Part shown: piece by piece, positions 1 through 9,831 of the stretch
Layout of the letters: every line of letters begins with the position of its first letter
Position numbering within the stretch: position 1 is the stretch's first letter
Source: an uncultured Clostridia bacterium
GTDB lineage: Bacteria > Bacillota > Clostridia > TANB77 > CAG-508
Length of the DNA: 64,000 nucleotides
Direction of reading: 5' to 3'
Assembly (NCBI GenBank): GCA_948896235.1
Contig: CAQUUC010000001.1
Coordinates: 434,001 to 498,000 of the forward strand
Notes under the pieces: generated by a model
What the model was told of the DNA's origin: nothing
The model's database searches: none
What the model saw: the letters and a program-made list of their open reading frames with translations, nothing else
Position numbers and translations under genes: made by a program

Positions 1-773
1 TTTCTTGCCTTTTCAAATAACTTTCTTACACGTGACGCACCAAGTCCAGCAAACATCTCTATAAATTCAGAACCACTCATTGAAATAAATGGAACTTTAG
101 CTTCTCCTGCAATTGCTTTTGCAATAAGTGTTTTTCCTGTTCCTGGTTTACCATATAATAAAATTCCTTTAGGAATTTTAGCTCCCATCTCATGAAAACG
201 TTTTGGCTCTTTTAAGAAATCAACTATTTCTACAAGTTCGGCCTTTTCTTCATCAAGCCCAGCAACATCAGAAAATTTTACATCAGTTTTATTTTCTACT
301 CCATCATAAACTTTACCTTTATCACCAAGTCCTTGCATTTTGAATATTAGAACAAATAGTGCAACCATCATAAGAGTAGGTAGTAAACTAAGTAACGTAG
401 TTGGAATTTTCAAAAATATATTTTGTTGTTTTTGGATTAAATTAATTTCATTTCCTTTATCTATTTTTTCACTTTGAATAAGCTCAATAAAAGCTTGTGT
501 GCTAGGTACAATTGCACTTTTTTCCTCTTCTTCCCCTTTTAATTTAACCTTAATAGAAGAACTCCCTACTGTCATTTCAATTTTTTCAACATTCTCATCA
601 GTAATTTCTTTTAATAAATCTGTATAAGAAATATTTTTTTCTTCATCTTCTCCTTTTTTATTAATCATATATAGACCAAATATAGCTACAGCAATTAATA
701 AAATTCCCATTACTAGTGTTAATAAATATAAACTCGTTTTCTTATTTTTTTTATTATTTTCCTTCTTATCCAT
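1..773 (-). CDS. ftsH: ATP-dependent zinc metalloprotease FtsH, N-terminal part (cut by window start)
   Basis: Membrane-anchored AAA+ protease that degrades misfolded and short-lived membrane and cytosolic proteins. The visible part runs from ATG at 773 and stays open to base 1. It shows a first membrane segment near residues 13-35, an extracytoplasmic domain, a second membrane segment near 115-140 and the start of the AAA domain. The Walker A motif GKPGTGKT is at residues 208-215, where most FtsH proteins have GPPGTGKT, and is followed by a typical pore-loop region. The zinc-protease half lies outside the window. A purine-rich ribosome site precedes the ATG, 16 bases after the shifted stop of the DUF1189 gene, so the two genes are probably co-transcribed. 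Confidence 0.95.
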   Translation of the reverse strand, partial: MDKKENNKKNKKTSLYLLTLVMGILLIAVAIFGLYMINKKGEDEEKNISYTDLLKEITDENVEKIEMTVGSSSIKVKLKGEEEEKSAIVPSTQAFIELIQSEKIDKGNEINLIQKQQNIFLKIPTTLLSLLPTLMMVALFVLIFKMQGLGDKGKVYDGVENKTDVKFSDVAGLDEEKAELVEIVDFLKEPKRFHEMGAKIPKGILLYGKPGTGKTLIAKAIAGEAKVPFISMSGSEFIEMFAGLGASRVRKLFEKAR

Positions 774-788
774 TTATAATTTCCTTTC

Positions 789-1857
789 CTATTCTCCAGA
801 AATGTTATTTCCTTGAGGTGTAAGACCGTGAATCTCCTAATCCTGTTTCTTTTCCTTTTTCTTCGTCTTTTTTATCCTTTTTCTTCTCGTCTTTATCTTT
901 GCTATCTTTAGGTTCTTTTTTCTTTTCTTCTTCTTTTTTTCTTTCGTTCTCTTCTATTTCTTTTTTAACTTTTTCTTGTTCTTCTATAATTTTCATAAGT
1001 TCAACTTGTCTATTTATTAAATCTGTTTTAATAATAAGTATTGCTACAATCATATAAATATAAGATATTGTTGTATACATCCAAGAAAAATATTTAATTT
1101 CAAGTCCAGTAATAGAATTGATTATAATGTATATCATATTTAATAAAATAGGTAAAGTTAATGCATATACTCCCATATTAAAAGTAGCTTTAAATCTTAA
1201 TCTAATTCCGACTATTCTAGAGAAAATAAATCCTAATATTCCAAGCATTATAACATCAGCCATTGTGCTTACAAAATATATCATAAATAGATATATTACT
1301 ATTATTATAAAGAAACTCACATACAAATTTATGTTATTAGTATTAGCAATAAAAGTTAATACATCTTCTCTATCAAATTCACTAATTCCATATATACTAG
1401 CTATATCTTTATAGTCATAATCTATATTTTGACTTAACATTTCATTTTTATAAATAAATCTATCCTTTAAAATTAAAATCCCATTTTCATAAGAACTAAT
1501 TTCATTTTGATAATTTTTTTCTTGTTCTTCAGTCGCATTAGTATTAATAATAACAATTGGTAGAACCTCTTCAGGATTTATAAGTTTTAACTCTTCTCCT
1601 GAATTAATATTTAAGTTATTATCTTTAAAACTAACTTCACTAATATTAGTTTCAAAATAGTCTATAGCATTATTTGTAGATATACTAAACTTGTAAGTAA
1701 ATACACTAGCAATTACTATAGAAAAAATTAGAATAACTAAAGCTAAATAAGCTATAGCTTTTCTAGTTTTTTCTGTAGCAAAAATTGCATATTTTTCAAA
1801 ATCCTTTATACTCGTTATAAGTCTATTAAAAAAGTTCATATTCTTTTCTTCTGTCAT
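789..1857 (-). CDS. DUF1189-family membrane protein, with a +1 shift at a CGG codon near its end
   Basis: Predicted membrane protein of the DUF1189 family, function unknown. It has an N-terminal membrane segment (about residues 38-58), an extracytoplasmic domain of about 110 residues, four more hydrophobic segments, and a charged Lys/Glu tail. AAGGAG lies nine bases before the ATG at 1857, overlapping the cysS stop region. In the unshifted frame the protein ends at 805. An in-phase CGG at 826-828, preceded by TCA, matches the recoding signal seen throughout this window. Reading CGG-T as Gly gives a tail beginning GLTPQGNN and a TAG at 789-791, just before the ftsH ribosome site. The tail is not conserved, so this is the least certain of the shifted genes. 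Confidence 0.8.
826..828 (-). other. +1 recoding site CGG-T (DUF1189 gene)
   Basis: Zero-frame codons are TCA CGG. Skipping the C reads GGT (Gly). The shift replaces a seven-residue zero-frame tail with a twelve-residue tail. It is supported mainly by analogy with the other sites. Confidence 0.6.
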
Positions 1858-1861
1858 TTAT

Positions 1862-3250
1862 TTAGCTCCTTTTTTCTACTATCATATCATCTTTTAAATC
1901 TTTAACATTATACCCTTTTTCATTAATTTCATTTCTTAATTTATCTGATAGTTCCCAATTTTTATCAAGTCTTGCTTGCTTTCTTTTTTCTACTAATTCT
2001 AAGATATCCTTTGGAATTTCTTCGTTATTTTCTTCTAATTCTTCTATTTTTATTCCTAATACAGTATCAAACTTTAATAATAAATTAGCAAGTTTTTTAG
2101 ATTTTACACTATATTTGGCCACCTCCCATACAATACTCAAAGCAAGTGGCATATTTAAATCATCATTAATTGCTTCATGAAATTTGTTTTCAAATTCATT
2201 AACAATTTCATCTTCAACTTCTTCATTTCCTTCAAGATGTTTTTTATAACTTTCTTTTAGTTTAATCAAGGCTTTATTTGAAGCATCAATAGCTTCCCAA
2301 GTAAAGTTGATTTTATTTCTATAACTTGCAGAATAGGAAAATAATTTATATGAAAGTGGTGAATATCCTCTTTTCATTATATCACTTAATAAATACACAT
2401 TTCCTAAGCTTTTAGACATTTTTCCACCATTTATTAATAAATATTCCCCATGCATCCAAAACTTTGCTGGATTTTTTCCTGTTAATCCTTTACTTTGCGC
2501 TATCTCATTTTCATGATGTGTAGGTATTAAATCTATTCCTCCTGTATGAATATCAAATTCTTCTCCAAGATATTTTCTTCCCATAGCAGAACATTCTATA
2601 TGCCATCCTGGATAGCATACTCCCCAAGGACTATCCCATTTCATTAAATGATTTTTTGGTGCTTTTATCCATAATGCAAAATCATATGGATTTTTCTTTT
2701 CTGGGTCTATGTCCACTCTTGCACCAGCTTTTTGTTCTTCTAAATTTATACCAGATAAAACACCATATTCATCTAGCTTTGATACATCAAAATAGATTGC
2801 AGTAGATGTTTCATATGCATATCCTTTTTCCATTAATCCTGAAACAAATTCAATCATTTCATTAATATGGTCTGTTGCTTTACAAATAATTTCAGGAAGT
2901 TCAATATTTAAGTTTGATAAGTCATTCATAAAACGTTTAGTATAAAATCCTGCAATTTCTAAAGGAGTTTTTCCTTCTTCTTTTGCAGATTTGATCATTT
3001 TATCTTCTCCTTCATCTGCATCTGAAACAAGGTGTCCAACATCTGTTATGTTCATAACGTGTTTTATTGTATAGCCATTATATTTTAAAACTCTCCTTAA
3101 AACATCTTGAAATATATTTGTTCTCATATTTCCTATTGTAGCATCTTTATATACTGTTGGTCCACAAGAATACATACGTACCTCATTATCTTTTAAAGGT
3201 TTAAAAACATCTTTTGTTTTAGTAAGAGTATTATATAATCTTAATTCCAA
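1862..3250 (-). CDS. cysS: Cysteinyl-tRNA synthetase
   Basis: Charges tRNA-Cys with cysteine in the cytoplasm. The protein is a class I synthetase: SCGPTVY near the N-terminus supplies a zinc-binding Cys, TIGN stands in for the HIGH motif, GWHIECS gives a further zinc ligand, and KMSKS is intact. The C-terminal helical anticodon region is present and the length is normal for the family. I place the start at TTG 3250, because AAAGGTGG lies at the right distance before it. A GTG at 3262 would leave no spacing from the same ribosome site. The gene contains no CGG in any frame. It is followed after a few bases by the DUF1189 gene, suggesting one transcript. Confidence 0.96.
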   Translation of the reverse strand: MELRLYNTLTKTKDVFKPLKDNEVRMYSCGPTVYKDATIGNMRTNIFQDVLRRVLKYNGYTIKHVMNITDVGHLVSDADEGEDKMIKSAKEEGKTPLEIAGFYTKRFMNDLSNLNIELPEIICKATDHINEMIEFVSGLMEKGYAYETSTAIYFDVSKLDEYGVLSGINLEEQKAGARVDIDPEKKNPYDFALWIKAPKNHLMKWDSPWGVCYPGWHIECSAMGRKYLGEEFDIHTGGIDLIPTHHENEIAQSKGLTGKNPAKFWMHGEYLLINGGKMSKSLGNVYLLSDIMKRGYSPLSYKLFSYSASYRNKINFTWEAIDASNKALIKLKESYKKHLEGNEEVEDEIVNEFENKFHEAINDDLNMPLALSIVWEVAKYSVKSKKLANLLLKFDTVLGIKIEELEENNEEIPKDILELVEKRKQARLDKNWELSDKLRNEINEKGYNVKDLKDDMIVEKRS

Positions 3251-3279
3251 TTTGTAATCCACCTTTCTGTTAATCAGTA

Positions 3280-3300
3280 GGGTTGCATTATATGCAACCC
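3280..3300. terminator. Hairpin between the PBP gene and cysS
   Basis: Perfect inverted repeat GGGTTGCA/TGCAACCC with a short loop, lying 12 bases past the PBP stop. The T-rich tract is on the plus-strand side, so as a minus-strand terminator it is weak. Confidence 0.5.
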
Positions 3301-3312
3301 TCTTGATTTTGT

Positions 3313-6066
3313 TTATTTTTTAGTATTTGTGTTTGTAGTGGTATTTGTAGTGGTGTTTGTAGTAGTGTTTGTAGTTGTATTCGTATTCGTGCTATTTCCA
3401 TTAGTGCCTTTAACTATTTTTACTGTAATAGCTTTAGTTCCCATATTTCCTGCTGCATCTTGTACAGTATATGTTATTACATATGTTCCAACTTTAGAAG
3501 TGTCTATTTTTTCTACTACTTTTCCATCTTTTTTTATTTCTGTTTTTATATTTTTTGTTATATCTCCATCCACATCATCTTTTGCTGTTGCTTTTGGTAA
3601 AGTAAATTTATCATTCACTTTAATTTCTATTGTATCTTTAGTTACTCCTGTTAAAGTTATAACTGGTTTTACTGTATCTGCTGGTTTTGTATGTTGTGTA
3701 CAGTTTTCTGTTGGTGCCATATACTGAGCATCTGGAACATTATGCCATGACGTATCTGTATCACTATTTGGTCTAGTTATAAATACTTTTTCTTCTACAT
3801 TCTTACAGAATTCATTTGCTATTTTTCCAGTATCTTTACATATTTTTAATTTAACATGTGTTTCACATGTTTTTGAAGGTACTGTTCCTGATACAAACAT
3901 TTCAGAATATGTTCTTCCACCTCTTGGATCTTGGTTACATAGGTCATTTGCAAGAAGCCCTGAATCTTTACATATTTTTGCATTAACTATTCCACTTGGT
4001 TTATCAAATTTTGCAGAAGGTAATCCTTGATGAATTTTATTCATAATTCCACCCCATCTGCCAGCAACAGTTCCACTTCCTGGTGCTCTTGCATCTTTTT
4101 CATCATATGCAAAATACATTGCCCCACTATAATATGGTGTAAATCCACAAAACCATGTAATTTTTGTATCATCTGCTGTACCAGTTTTTCCACAAGTTTG
4201 TTGTCCTGTAACCCTAGCTCTTGTAGCAGTTGCTCCAGCCGTTCCACTTATTCCAGTTCCTGTTGGTTCTGTAAGTAATGATTGTAATATATATGCATTT
4301 TGTTCACTGATTACTCTATGTGTTTCTTGTTTCTTTTCCATAACTACATTTCCATTTGAATCTTCAACTTTTATATAAAATGTAGGTTCTATATATACTC
4401 CATCGTTTGCAATTGTTGCATAGGCTCCTGCCATTTCAAGTGGACTTATACCTTCTGAAACTCCTCCAAGTGCTAAAGCAAGTCCTGCATCTCTTTCAGC
4501 ATTTACAGTAGATATTCCAAATGATTTTAAATATTCTATAGATTTAGCAGGTCCTAATGTTCTCATCATTTTTACTTCTGGAATATTTCTTGACTCTCTT
4601 AATATTGATCTTATATTATATAAGCCTTTATATTTCCAGTCATCATTATGTGGTTTATAACTTCCAAATGACACTGGAGTATCATCAACAACGGTTCCTG
4701 CATTTATTAATCCTTCTTGTAGTGAAGGTGCAATAACAGCAATTGGCTTTATAGAAGAACCCGGCTGCATTCCAGCACTGGTTGCTCTATTTGTTCCCCA
4801 CGCAGTTTTTTCTCCAAGTACACCACGAGAAGCAACAACATACCCAGTTTTATGATCAATTATTGCCATACCTGATTGCATTTGAACTGTTATCCTATTT
4901 CCATTTTCATCTTTTTTACTCTTAGATTTTGTCGTTGTCATCCAACTTGTATTTTCAGTATATTCTTTATCTAATATGTCTTGTAAGTTTTTCTTTTCTG
5001 TAATATAAATTTTATATCCACCGCTCATTATTTTATTTAATGCTATTTTATAATCTAAATCGTGTTCTTTTGCATAATCTTTCGCCACTTGTTTAAGTGC
5101 CGCTTCCTCAGTCTGCGTTAATGAATTGTAACTTGTTATATTTCCTTCTTTAAATGCAAGACCAGCATTTACTTCTTCTATTGCTGAATTATATTGCTCT
5201 TCATTTATTTTTTCTTGATCTAACATTTCTCTTAATACAGTCTTTGTTCTATTATTAATTCTTTCCATATTTACATTTTCCTTAAAAGGAAGATAAATAT
5301 TAGGTGAATGGTTAATTCCAGCAATATAAGCAGATTGTGCAAGTGTTAAATCTTTTGGTGCTTTATCAAAGTAATAATTTGATGCAACTTTAACACCATA
5401 AACATTTTTTGCTCCTCCACCAAGAGGAATTGTATTTAAATATGATTCTAATATTTGGTCTTTTGACATTTCTCTTTCAATTTGATATGCCTTTGCAATT
5501 TCCTTTACTTTTCTCATTGAAGATTTATCTTTTTCACCTGTTGCATTTTTTATTAATTGTTGTGTAATTGTACTTCCACCATAAGTTGAATTTCCTAAAA
5601 AATATTTTATTGTTGCACTTATTGTTCTTGAAAGATCTACACCATTATGACTGTAAAATCTTTTATCTTCAATAGCAACAAAGGCTTTAGGTAAATATTC
5701 TCCCATTTCTCCAAGTGTTATTATTTCTCTATTCTCGTCACCATTTAAAGTCGCTACTTGATTTCCATCTAAATCTATTAATACACTATTTTCTATACTT
5801 ATTTCTAGATCTTTAACACTTATTTTAAAGTCATCTCCAAAAAGTCCAAAAAATAGTCCTGCAAAAACACCTGCACCAATTATTGCAAGTATAATAATTA
5901 ATGCAATAAATATTTTAAGAAATAGCTTCAATTTTCTATGTTTTCCTTTTTTCTTTTTATCTTTTTTATTTAAATCTTTATCTTTTACAGTTTTAACTTT
6001 TTTAGTTTTTTCTGTCTTAACTTTTTCTGCATCGTTACTGTTTTTTCTTCCCTTTTTAGCTCCCAT
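3313..6066 (-). CDS. Class A penicillin-binding protein (PBP1A type)
   Basis: Bifunctional cell-wall synthase that polymerises lipid II and cross-links peptidoglycan outside the membrane. A Lys-rich cytoplasmic N-terminus is followed by a membrane segment near residues 48-74. The GT51 glycosyltransferase domain shows EDKRFYSHNG and GGSTITQQ. The transpeptidase domain shows SSIK with nucleophile Ser437, SRN as the SxN motif, and KTGT. After the catalytic core come several Cys pairs and an Ig-like domain resembling DUF5011 (about residues 795-880). The protein ends in a Thr/Asn tandem-repeat tail encoded by an imperfect repeat at about 3325-3390. AGGAGG stands before the ATG. There is no in-phase CGG. 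Confidence 0.94.
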   Translation of the reverse strand: MGAKKGRKNSNDAEKVKTEKTKKVKTVKDKDLNKKDKKKKGKHRKLKLFLKIFIALIIILAIIGAGVFAGLFFGLFGDDFKISVKDLEISIENSVLIDLDGNQVATLNGDENREIITLGEMGEYLPKAFVAIEDKRFYSHNGVDLSRTISATIKYFLGNSTYGGSTITQQLIKNATGEKDKSSMRKVKEIAKAYQIEREMSKDQILESYLNTIPLGGGAKNVYGVKVASNYYFDKAPKDLTLAQSAYIAGINHSPNIYLPFKENVNMERINNRTKTVLREMLDQEKINEEQYNSAIEEVNAGLAFKEGNITSYNSLTQTEEAALKQVAKDYAKEHDLDYKIALNKIMSGGYKIYITEKKNLQDILDKEYTENTSWMTTTKSKSKKDENGNRITVQMQSGMAIIDHKTGYVVASRGVLGEKTAWGTNRATSAGMQPGSSIKPIAVIAPSLQEGLINAGTVVDDTPVSFGSYKPHNDDWKYKGLYNIRSILRESRNIPEVKMMRTLGPAKSIEYLKSFGISTVNAERDAGLALALGGVSEGISPLEMAGAYATIANDGVYIEPTFYIKVEDSNGNVVMEKKQETHRVISEQNAYILQSLLTEPTGTGISGTAGATATRARVTGQQTCGKTGTADDTKITWFCGFTPYYSGAMYFAYDEKDARAPGSGTVAGRWGGIMNKIHQGLPSAKFDKPSGIVNAKICKDSGLLANDLCNQDPRGGRTYSEMFVSGTVPSKTCETHVKLKICKDTGKIANEFCKNVEEKVFITRPNSDTDTSWHNVPDAQYMAPTENCTQHTKPADTVKPVITLTGVTKDTIEIKVNDKFTLPKATAKDDVDGDITKNIKTEIKKDGKVVEKIDTSKVGTYVITYTVQDAAGNMGTKAITVKIVKGTNGNSTNTNTTTNTTTNTTTNTTTNTNTKK

Positions 6067-6140
6067 AAAATATCCTCCTTTGTAGTACTATAAAGTACAT
6101 AGGCATATTATATTACAAATGTATTAAAAATGAAAGTCTT

Positions 6141-7032
6141 TTAAGAAAATTTTAATTGTTTATCTATCTCTTCTAACACCTCCTCTACCTCTGTAATACA
6201 TTTTGCACCTTGTTTAATTAATTCATTTGTACCAAACGAGTTATCACTTGTAATATTACCGTGGAACCACAAAAACATCTTTTCCTTGTTCTAAAGCAAA
6301 ATCTACTGTTATTAGAGTTCCACTTTTTTCTTTTGCTTCAACAACTAAAAGGCCATCACTTAACCCACTAATAATGCGATTTCTTGCAGGAAAATTCATT
6401 CTATTTGCATTTGTACCTATCACATATTCTGATAAAATTAACCCTCCATTTTTTATAATTTCATTATATAATTTTATATTTTCACTAGGATATACTCTAT
6501 CAAGCCCACTTCCTAAAACTGCTATTGTCTTGCCTTTTTCTCTTAATGCTCCAATATGTGCAGCACTATCTATTCCTTTTGCCATACCACTTATAATACA
6601 TACTTCTTCTTTTGCTAAATCCTGTGCAAATTTTTTAGAAACTTCTTCTCCATAAATACTACAATTTCTACATCCTACTATTCCAATTATTTTATTACTA
6701 CTTACTAATTTTCTATTTCCTTTATAATATAAAACTATAGGTGGATCATAAATATTTTTTAATTTTTTAGGGTAATCTTTCTCTAATATAGTAATTATTC
6801 CTATTTGATATTTTTCCATATATTCTACATATTGTTCTAAATTACTTCTATATTTTTTATTCAATATCTGATTTGCTATTTTCTCTCCTATTCCTTTTAT
6901 TTTTAATAATTCTTCTTTTTTTAATTTCCAAATTGTTTCTGGTGTTTTATAACTTTCTAATAATTGTTTTATTTTTATTGGTCCAATTCCCTCAAGTCTA
7001 GATAACCATATCCAATATTTTTTATCGTTCAT
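6141..7032 (-). CDS. dprA: DNA-processing protein DprA, with a +1 shift at CGG
   Basis: DprA binds incoming single-stranded DNA and loads RecA during transformation. N-terminal helix-hairpin-helix motifs (KIKGIGEKIA) precede the Rossmann-like core, which has IVGCRNCS, SGMAKGID, VLGSGLDRVYP and the conserved NFPARNRIISG and SGTLITV blocks. The unshifted frame stops at 6256, immediately after VVP, on CGG TAA. Skipping the C of CGG at 6259-6261 gives the conserved VVPGNI and a C-terminal part that ends at TAA 6141. This restores 296 residues, the family length. AGGAGG precedes the ATG. The upstream gene is folD. Confidence 0.93.
6259..6261 (-). other. +1 recoding site CGG-T (dprA)
   Basis: Zero-frame codons are CCA CGG TAA. 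The +1 reading GGT supplies the Gly of the conserved VPGN motif and opens 39 further codons ending DprA normally. Confidence 0.92.
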
Positions 7033-7050
7033 AAATACCTCCTAATAACA

Positions 7051-7078
7051 ATAAAAGGAAAGCGTATATCGCTTCCCT
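7051..7078 (-). terminator. Terminator-like hairpin after folD
   Basis: Stem GGGAAGCG/CGCTTTCC on the minus strand, followed by TTTTATTG. It lies between the folD stop and the dprA start. Confidence 0.6.
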
Positions 7079-7123
7079 TAAATTTTATTTAATAATATTT
7101 TTGCCCCCACAAAATTATTATTA

Positions 7124-7969
7124 CTATTTCATTCTTGCTTTTGCAGCTTTAACAACATTTACCATAAGCATTGCAATTGTCATTGGTCCTACACCACCAG
7201 GTACTGGTGTTATGTATGATGCTTTTTTAGATACATCTTCAAAATCTACATCTCCTACTATTTTGCCTTCTTCATTTCTATTTATTCCAACATCTATTAC
7301 AACAGCACCCTCTCTTACCATATCTGCTTTTATGAAATTTGGTTTTCCTAGTGCCGCAATAACTATATCTGCATTTTTGGTAGTACTTGCCAAATCTTTT
7401 GTTTTAGAATGACATATTGTTACTGTTGCATTTTTATTTAATAAACATTGTAATAATGGTTTTCCTACAATATTACTTCTTCCTACAATAACTGCATGTG
7501 CTCCTTCAAGTGGTATGTTATAGCTTTCTAACATTTTTATAATTCCATATGGTGTACAAGATACAAAACAATCTTGATTTAAGCTTAATTTTCCAACATT
7601 TATTGGGTTAAATCCATCTACGTCTTTTTCTGTTGCTATTTCTTTAAATGCTTCATTTATATCTAATTGTTTTGGTAATGGACTTTGAAGTAAAATTCCA
7701 TGAACATTCTTATCCACATTTAAAATATGTATTAAGTTTAATAGCTCGTCCATAGTAATATCTTCTTCTAATAAATATTCTTTATAATCCACACCAATTT
7801 CTTCACAAGCTTTAGACTTATTTTTAACATATACCTTTGATGCTTTATCATCTCCAACCATAATAACAGCAAGTCTTGGATTAATTCCATTTTTCTTTAA
7901 CTTATCAACTTCTTCTTTCAAATTTTCACGAATACTTTTTGCAAGTGCTTTTCCATCTATTAATTCCAT
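7124..7969 (-). CDS. folD: Methylenetetrahydrofolate dehydrogenase / cyclohydrolase
   Basis: Bifunctional enzyme of one-carbon metabolism. It oxidises 5,10-methylene-THF with NAD(P)+ and hydrolyses the methenyl product to 10-formyl-THF. The 281-residue length is standard. The catalytic region VYVKNKSKACEEIG holds the active-site Lys, the block GILLQSPLPKQ is conserved, and VIVGRSNIVGKP is the nucleotide-binding signature. PGGVGPMTIAML is near the end. AAAAGGAG lies before the ATG. The gene stands alone between two hairpins. The only CGG triplets are out of phase. Confidence 0.97.
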   Translation of the reverse strand: MELIDGKALAKSIRENLKEEVDKLKKNGINPRLAVIMVGDDKASKVYVKNKSKACEEIGVDYKEYLLEEDITMDELLNLIHILNVDKNVHGILLQSPLPKQLDINEAFKEIATEKDVDGFNPINVGKLSLNQDCFVSCTPYGIIKMLESYNIPLEGAHAVIVGRSNIVGKPLLQCLLNKNATVTICHSKTKDLASTTKNADIVIAALGKPNFIKADMVREGAVVIDVGINRNEEGKIVGDVDFEDVSKKASYITPVPGGVGPMTIAMLMVNVVKAAKARMK

Positions 7970-8084
7970 ATTTATACTCCTTTTTACAAGTATGAATGTT
8001 TCTCATTCACTAGTGTATCTTTTTTCATATTGTATATTAAAGATGATTTTTTTTCAATGCTTTTATAAAATTTTTCTTATGTAA

Positions 8085-8108
8085 TGATGTGTCTAATTCG
8101 ACACATCA
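8085..8108 (-). terminator. Hairpin after the small Cys-flanked membrane protein gene
   Basis: Perfect TGATGTGTC/GACACATCA repeat with a six-base spacer, starting seven bases past the stop. No clear T-run follows, so termination is only a suggestion. Confidence 0.4.
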
Positions 8109-8114
8109 AAAATA

Positions 8115-8336
8115 CTAACAACATTTCTTACAACATATAAGCATTATAATTCTAACTATAATTAATACAGCTAATAATACTGCTATTGCGACAAATGCTC
8201 CTAATCCTAGTACAGCAAATATTCCAGTAACAGCTCCTATTATAACACCTAACACAAAGGCGAATAAAAGTGATAATACAAATATAACTACATCTATACA
8301 ACATTTTCTACATTTGCAATAATTTTCTTCAAACAT
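8115..8336 (-). CDS. Small two-helix membrane protein with Cys-rich ends
   Basis: I do not recognise this 73-residue protein. It begins MFEENYCKCRKCC and ends LICCKKCC, with two long hydrophobic segments (about residues 16-38 and 42-66) rich in Gly, Ala and Val between the Cys clusters. The Cys pairs on both ends would lie on the same side of the membrane and could bind metal, but nothing in the sequence proves this. A good ribosome site (AAGGAGGTG) precedes the ATG. An inverted repeat, AACACT/AGTGTT, lies upstream and a hairpin lies downstream, so it is probably a single-gene unit. Confidence 0.75.
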   Translation of the reverse strand: MFEENYCKCRKCCIDVVIFVLSLLFAFVLGVIIGAVTGIFAVLGLGAFVAIAVLLAVLIIVRIIMLICCKKCC

Positions 8337-8429
8337 AATATTTCACCTCCTTATAACACTAAATAAGTGTTATAATATATTATATTCATGTCCTATAAAG
8401 AGGTGACACGTTTCGACATTATATAATTT

Positions 8430-9650
8430 TTATTGTCCTTTTTCTTCTCTAATATTAATCATATTTTTAACTTTCATTTCTCCTGCTCTTGTAATTTTTT
8501 CATATCCATATTTTTTCTTTAAATTATCCATAACTCTATCTAAGCTTTCTTGTTTTTCATTATTGTTCGCATCAAATAATGATATTTGTACTTCATCTTC
8601 ATTAATAAGTTTATCTACTCTTAGTCCAATTAAACGTACTCCCCTATTTTTATGTAATTCTTCTAATAAGTGTTTTGCTGCCTCGTATATTTCCTTTGTT
8701 ATATTAGTTGGCTTATCTAACTTTCTTTGATGTGAAAAATTAGCAAAATCTTTTGTTCTTATTTGAACATTAACTACACTTGCTAGTAGTTTATACTTTC
8801 TTAACCTAAATCCCACTTGTTCTGTTAATGCAAGTAATATTTCATTTAACTTATTAATATTATATACATCTTCTGGTAAGGTAATAGAGTTTCCTATTCC
8901 TTTTGGTATTTCTTGTTCATATATAACTTCACTTTCATCAATTCCGTTAGCATATTCCCACATTATTCTTCCATGTTTACCAAATTTCTTTATTAATATG
9001 TTTTTATCATATCTTGCAATATCTCCTATTGTTTTTATTCCAAGCTGATTTAATTTACCTATGCTTTTTTTACCCACCATAAATAAATCTTCTGCCGGTA
9101 GCTTCCACATTTTATCTTGAATCTCATTTTTAAATAGAGTATGCACTTTATCTGGTTTTTCAAAATCTGATGCCATTTTTGCAAGTAACTTGTTATTTGC
9201 TACTCCTACATTTACAGTAAACCCTAATTCTTCTTTTACTCTTTTACTAATTTCATATGCTTTATTTATTAATTTTTCATTTTTTCTTAAAAATAGTGTT
9301 AAATCCATAAAACATTCATCTATTGAAAAACGTTCTATTTTATCTGTATATTCTAATAGTAAATTATATAATTTATTTGAGTGCTTTTTATAGTTATCAA
9401 AATTTCCTTGAAATACTTGAACATTAGGACATTTCCTTCTTGCTTGGTAAATGGGTTCTCCTGTTCTTATACCAAACTCTTTAGCTTTCATACTTTTTGC
9501 AAGTACCACTCCGTGTCTTGTTGCTTCTTCTCCACCTATTATAGCCGGAATTGTTCTTATATCTAATTCTTCTCCTAAATTTAGCTTTTCAATAGCCGTC
9601 CATGATAAAAACGCATTGTTTACATCTACATGTAAAATCTGTCTTTCCAT
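8430..9650 (-). CDS. dinB: DNA polymerase IV (Y family)
   Basis: Error-prone translesion polymerase. HVDVNNAFLSW carries the first catalytic Asp and SIDECFMDL the palm-domain acidic pair. Helix-hairpin-helix and little-finger domains follow. I start it at ATG 9650 (MERQILHVD), with GGTGAT in front, rather than at an upstream in-frame ATG at 9677 that would add nine residues outside the family alignment. It is 406 residues long. All CGG triplets in the gene fall out of phase. It is transcribed alone, away from the orphan gene upstream. Confidence 0.95.
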   Translation of the reverse strand: MERQILHVDVNNAFLSWTAIEKLNLGEELDIRTIPAIIGGEEATRHGVVLAKSMKAKEFGIRTGEPIYQARRKCPNVQVFQGNFDNYKKHSNKLYNLLLEYTDKIERFSIDECFMDLTLFLRKNEKLINKAYEISKRVKEELGFTVNVGVANNKLLAKMASDFEKPDKVHTLFKNEIQDKMWKLPAEDLFMVGKKSIGKLNQLGIKTIGDIARYDKNILIKKFGKHGRIMWEYANGIDESEVIYEQEIPKGIGNSITLPEDVYNINKLNEILLALTEQVGFRLRKYKLLASVVNVQIRTKDFANFSHQRKLDKPTNITKEIYEAAKHLLEELHKNRGVRLIGLRVDKLINEDEVQISLFDANNNEKQESLDRVMDNLKKKYGYEKITRAGEMKVKNMINIREEKGQ

Positions 9651-9831
9651 ATTATCACCATTTCTATTATAGAACATGTGTTTTTAGGTGTCAAGTATTT
9701 ATAGATGAAAAAAGTAAGAGATTAAAAAAACAACCTCTCACCCTTTCAGTTTGTTATACACTCATATGTGTACTTTTTTACATTTCTGCCAGTTTTTGAT
9801 CATATTCTTTTTAAGTATGCTTCCCTTTTTT

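Noticed and set aside
3329..3727. Plus-strand open frame of repeated Phe/Val
   Set aside because: It is the antisense of the Thr/Asn repeat tail of the PBP gene.
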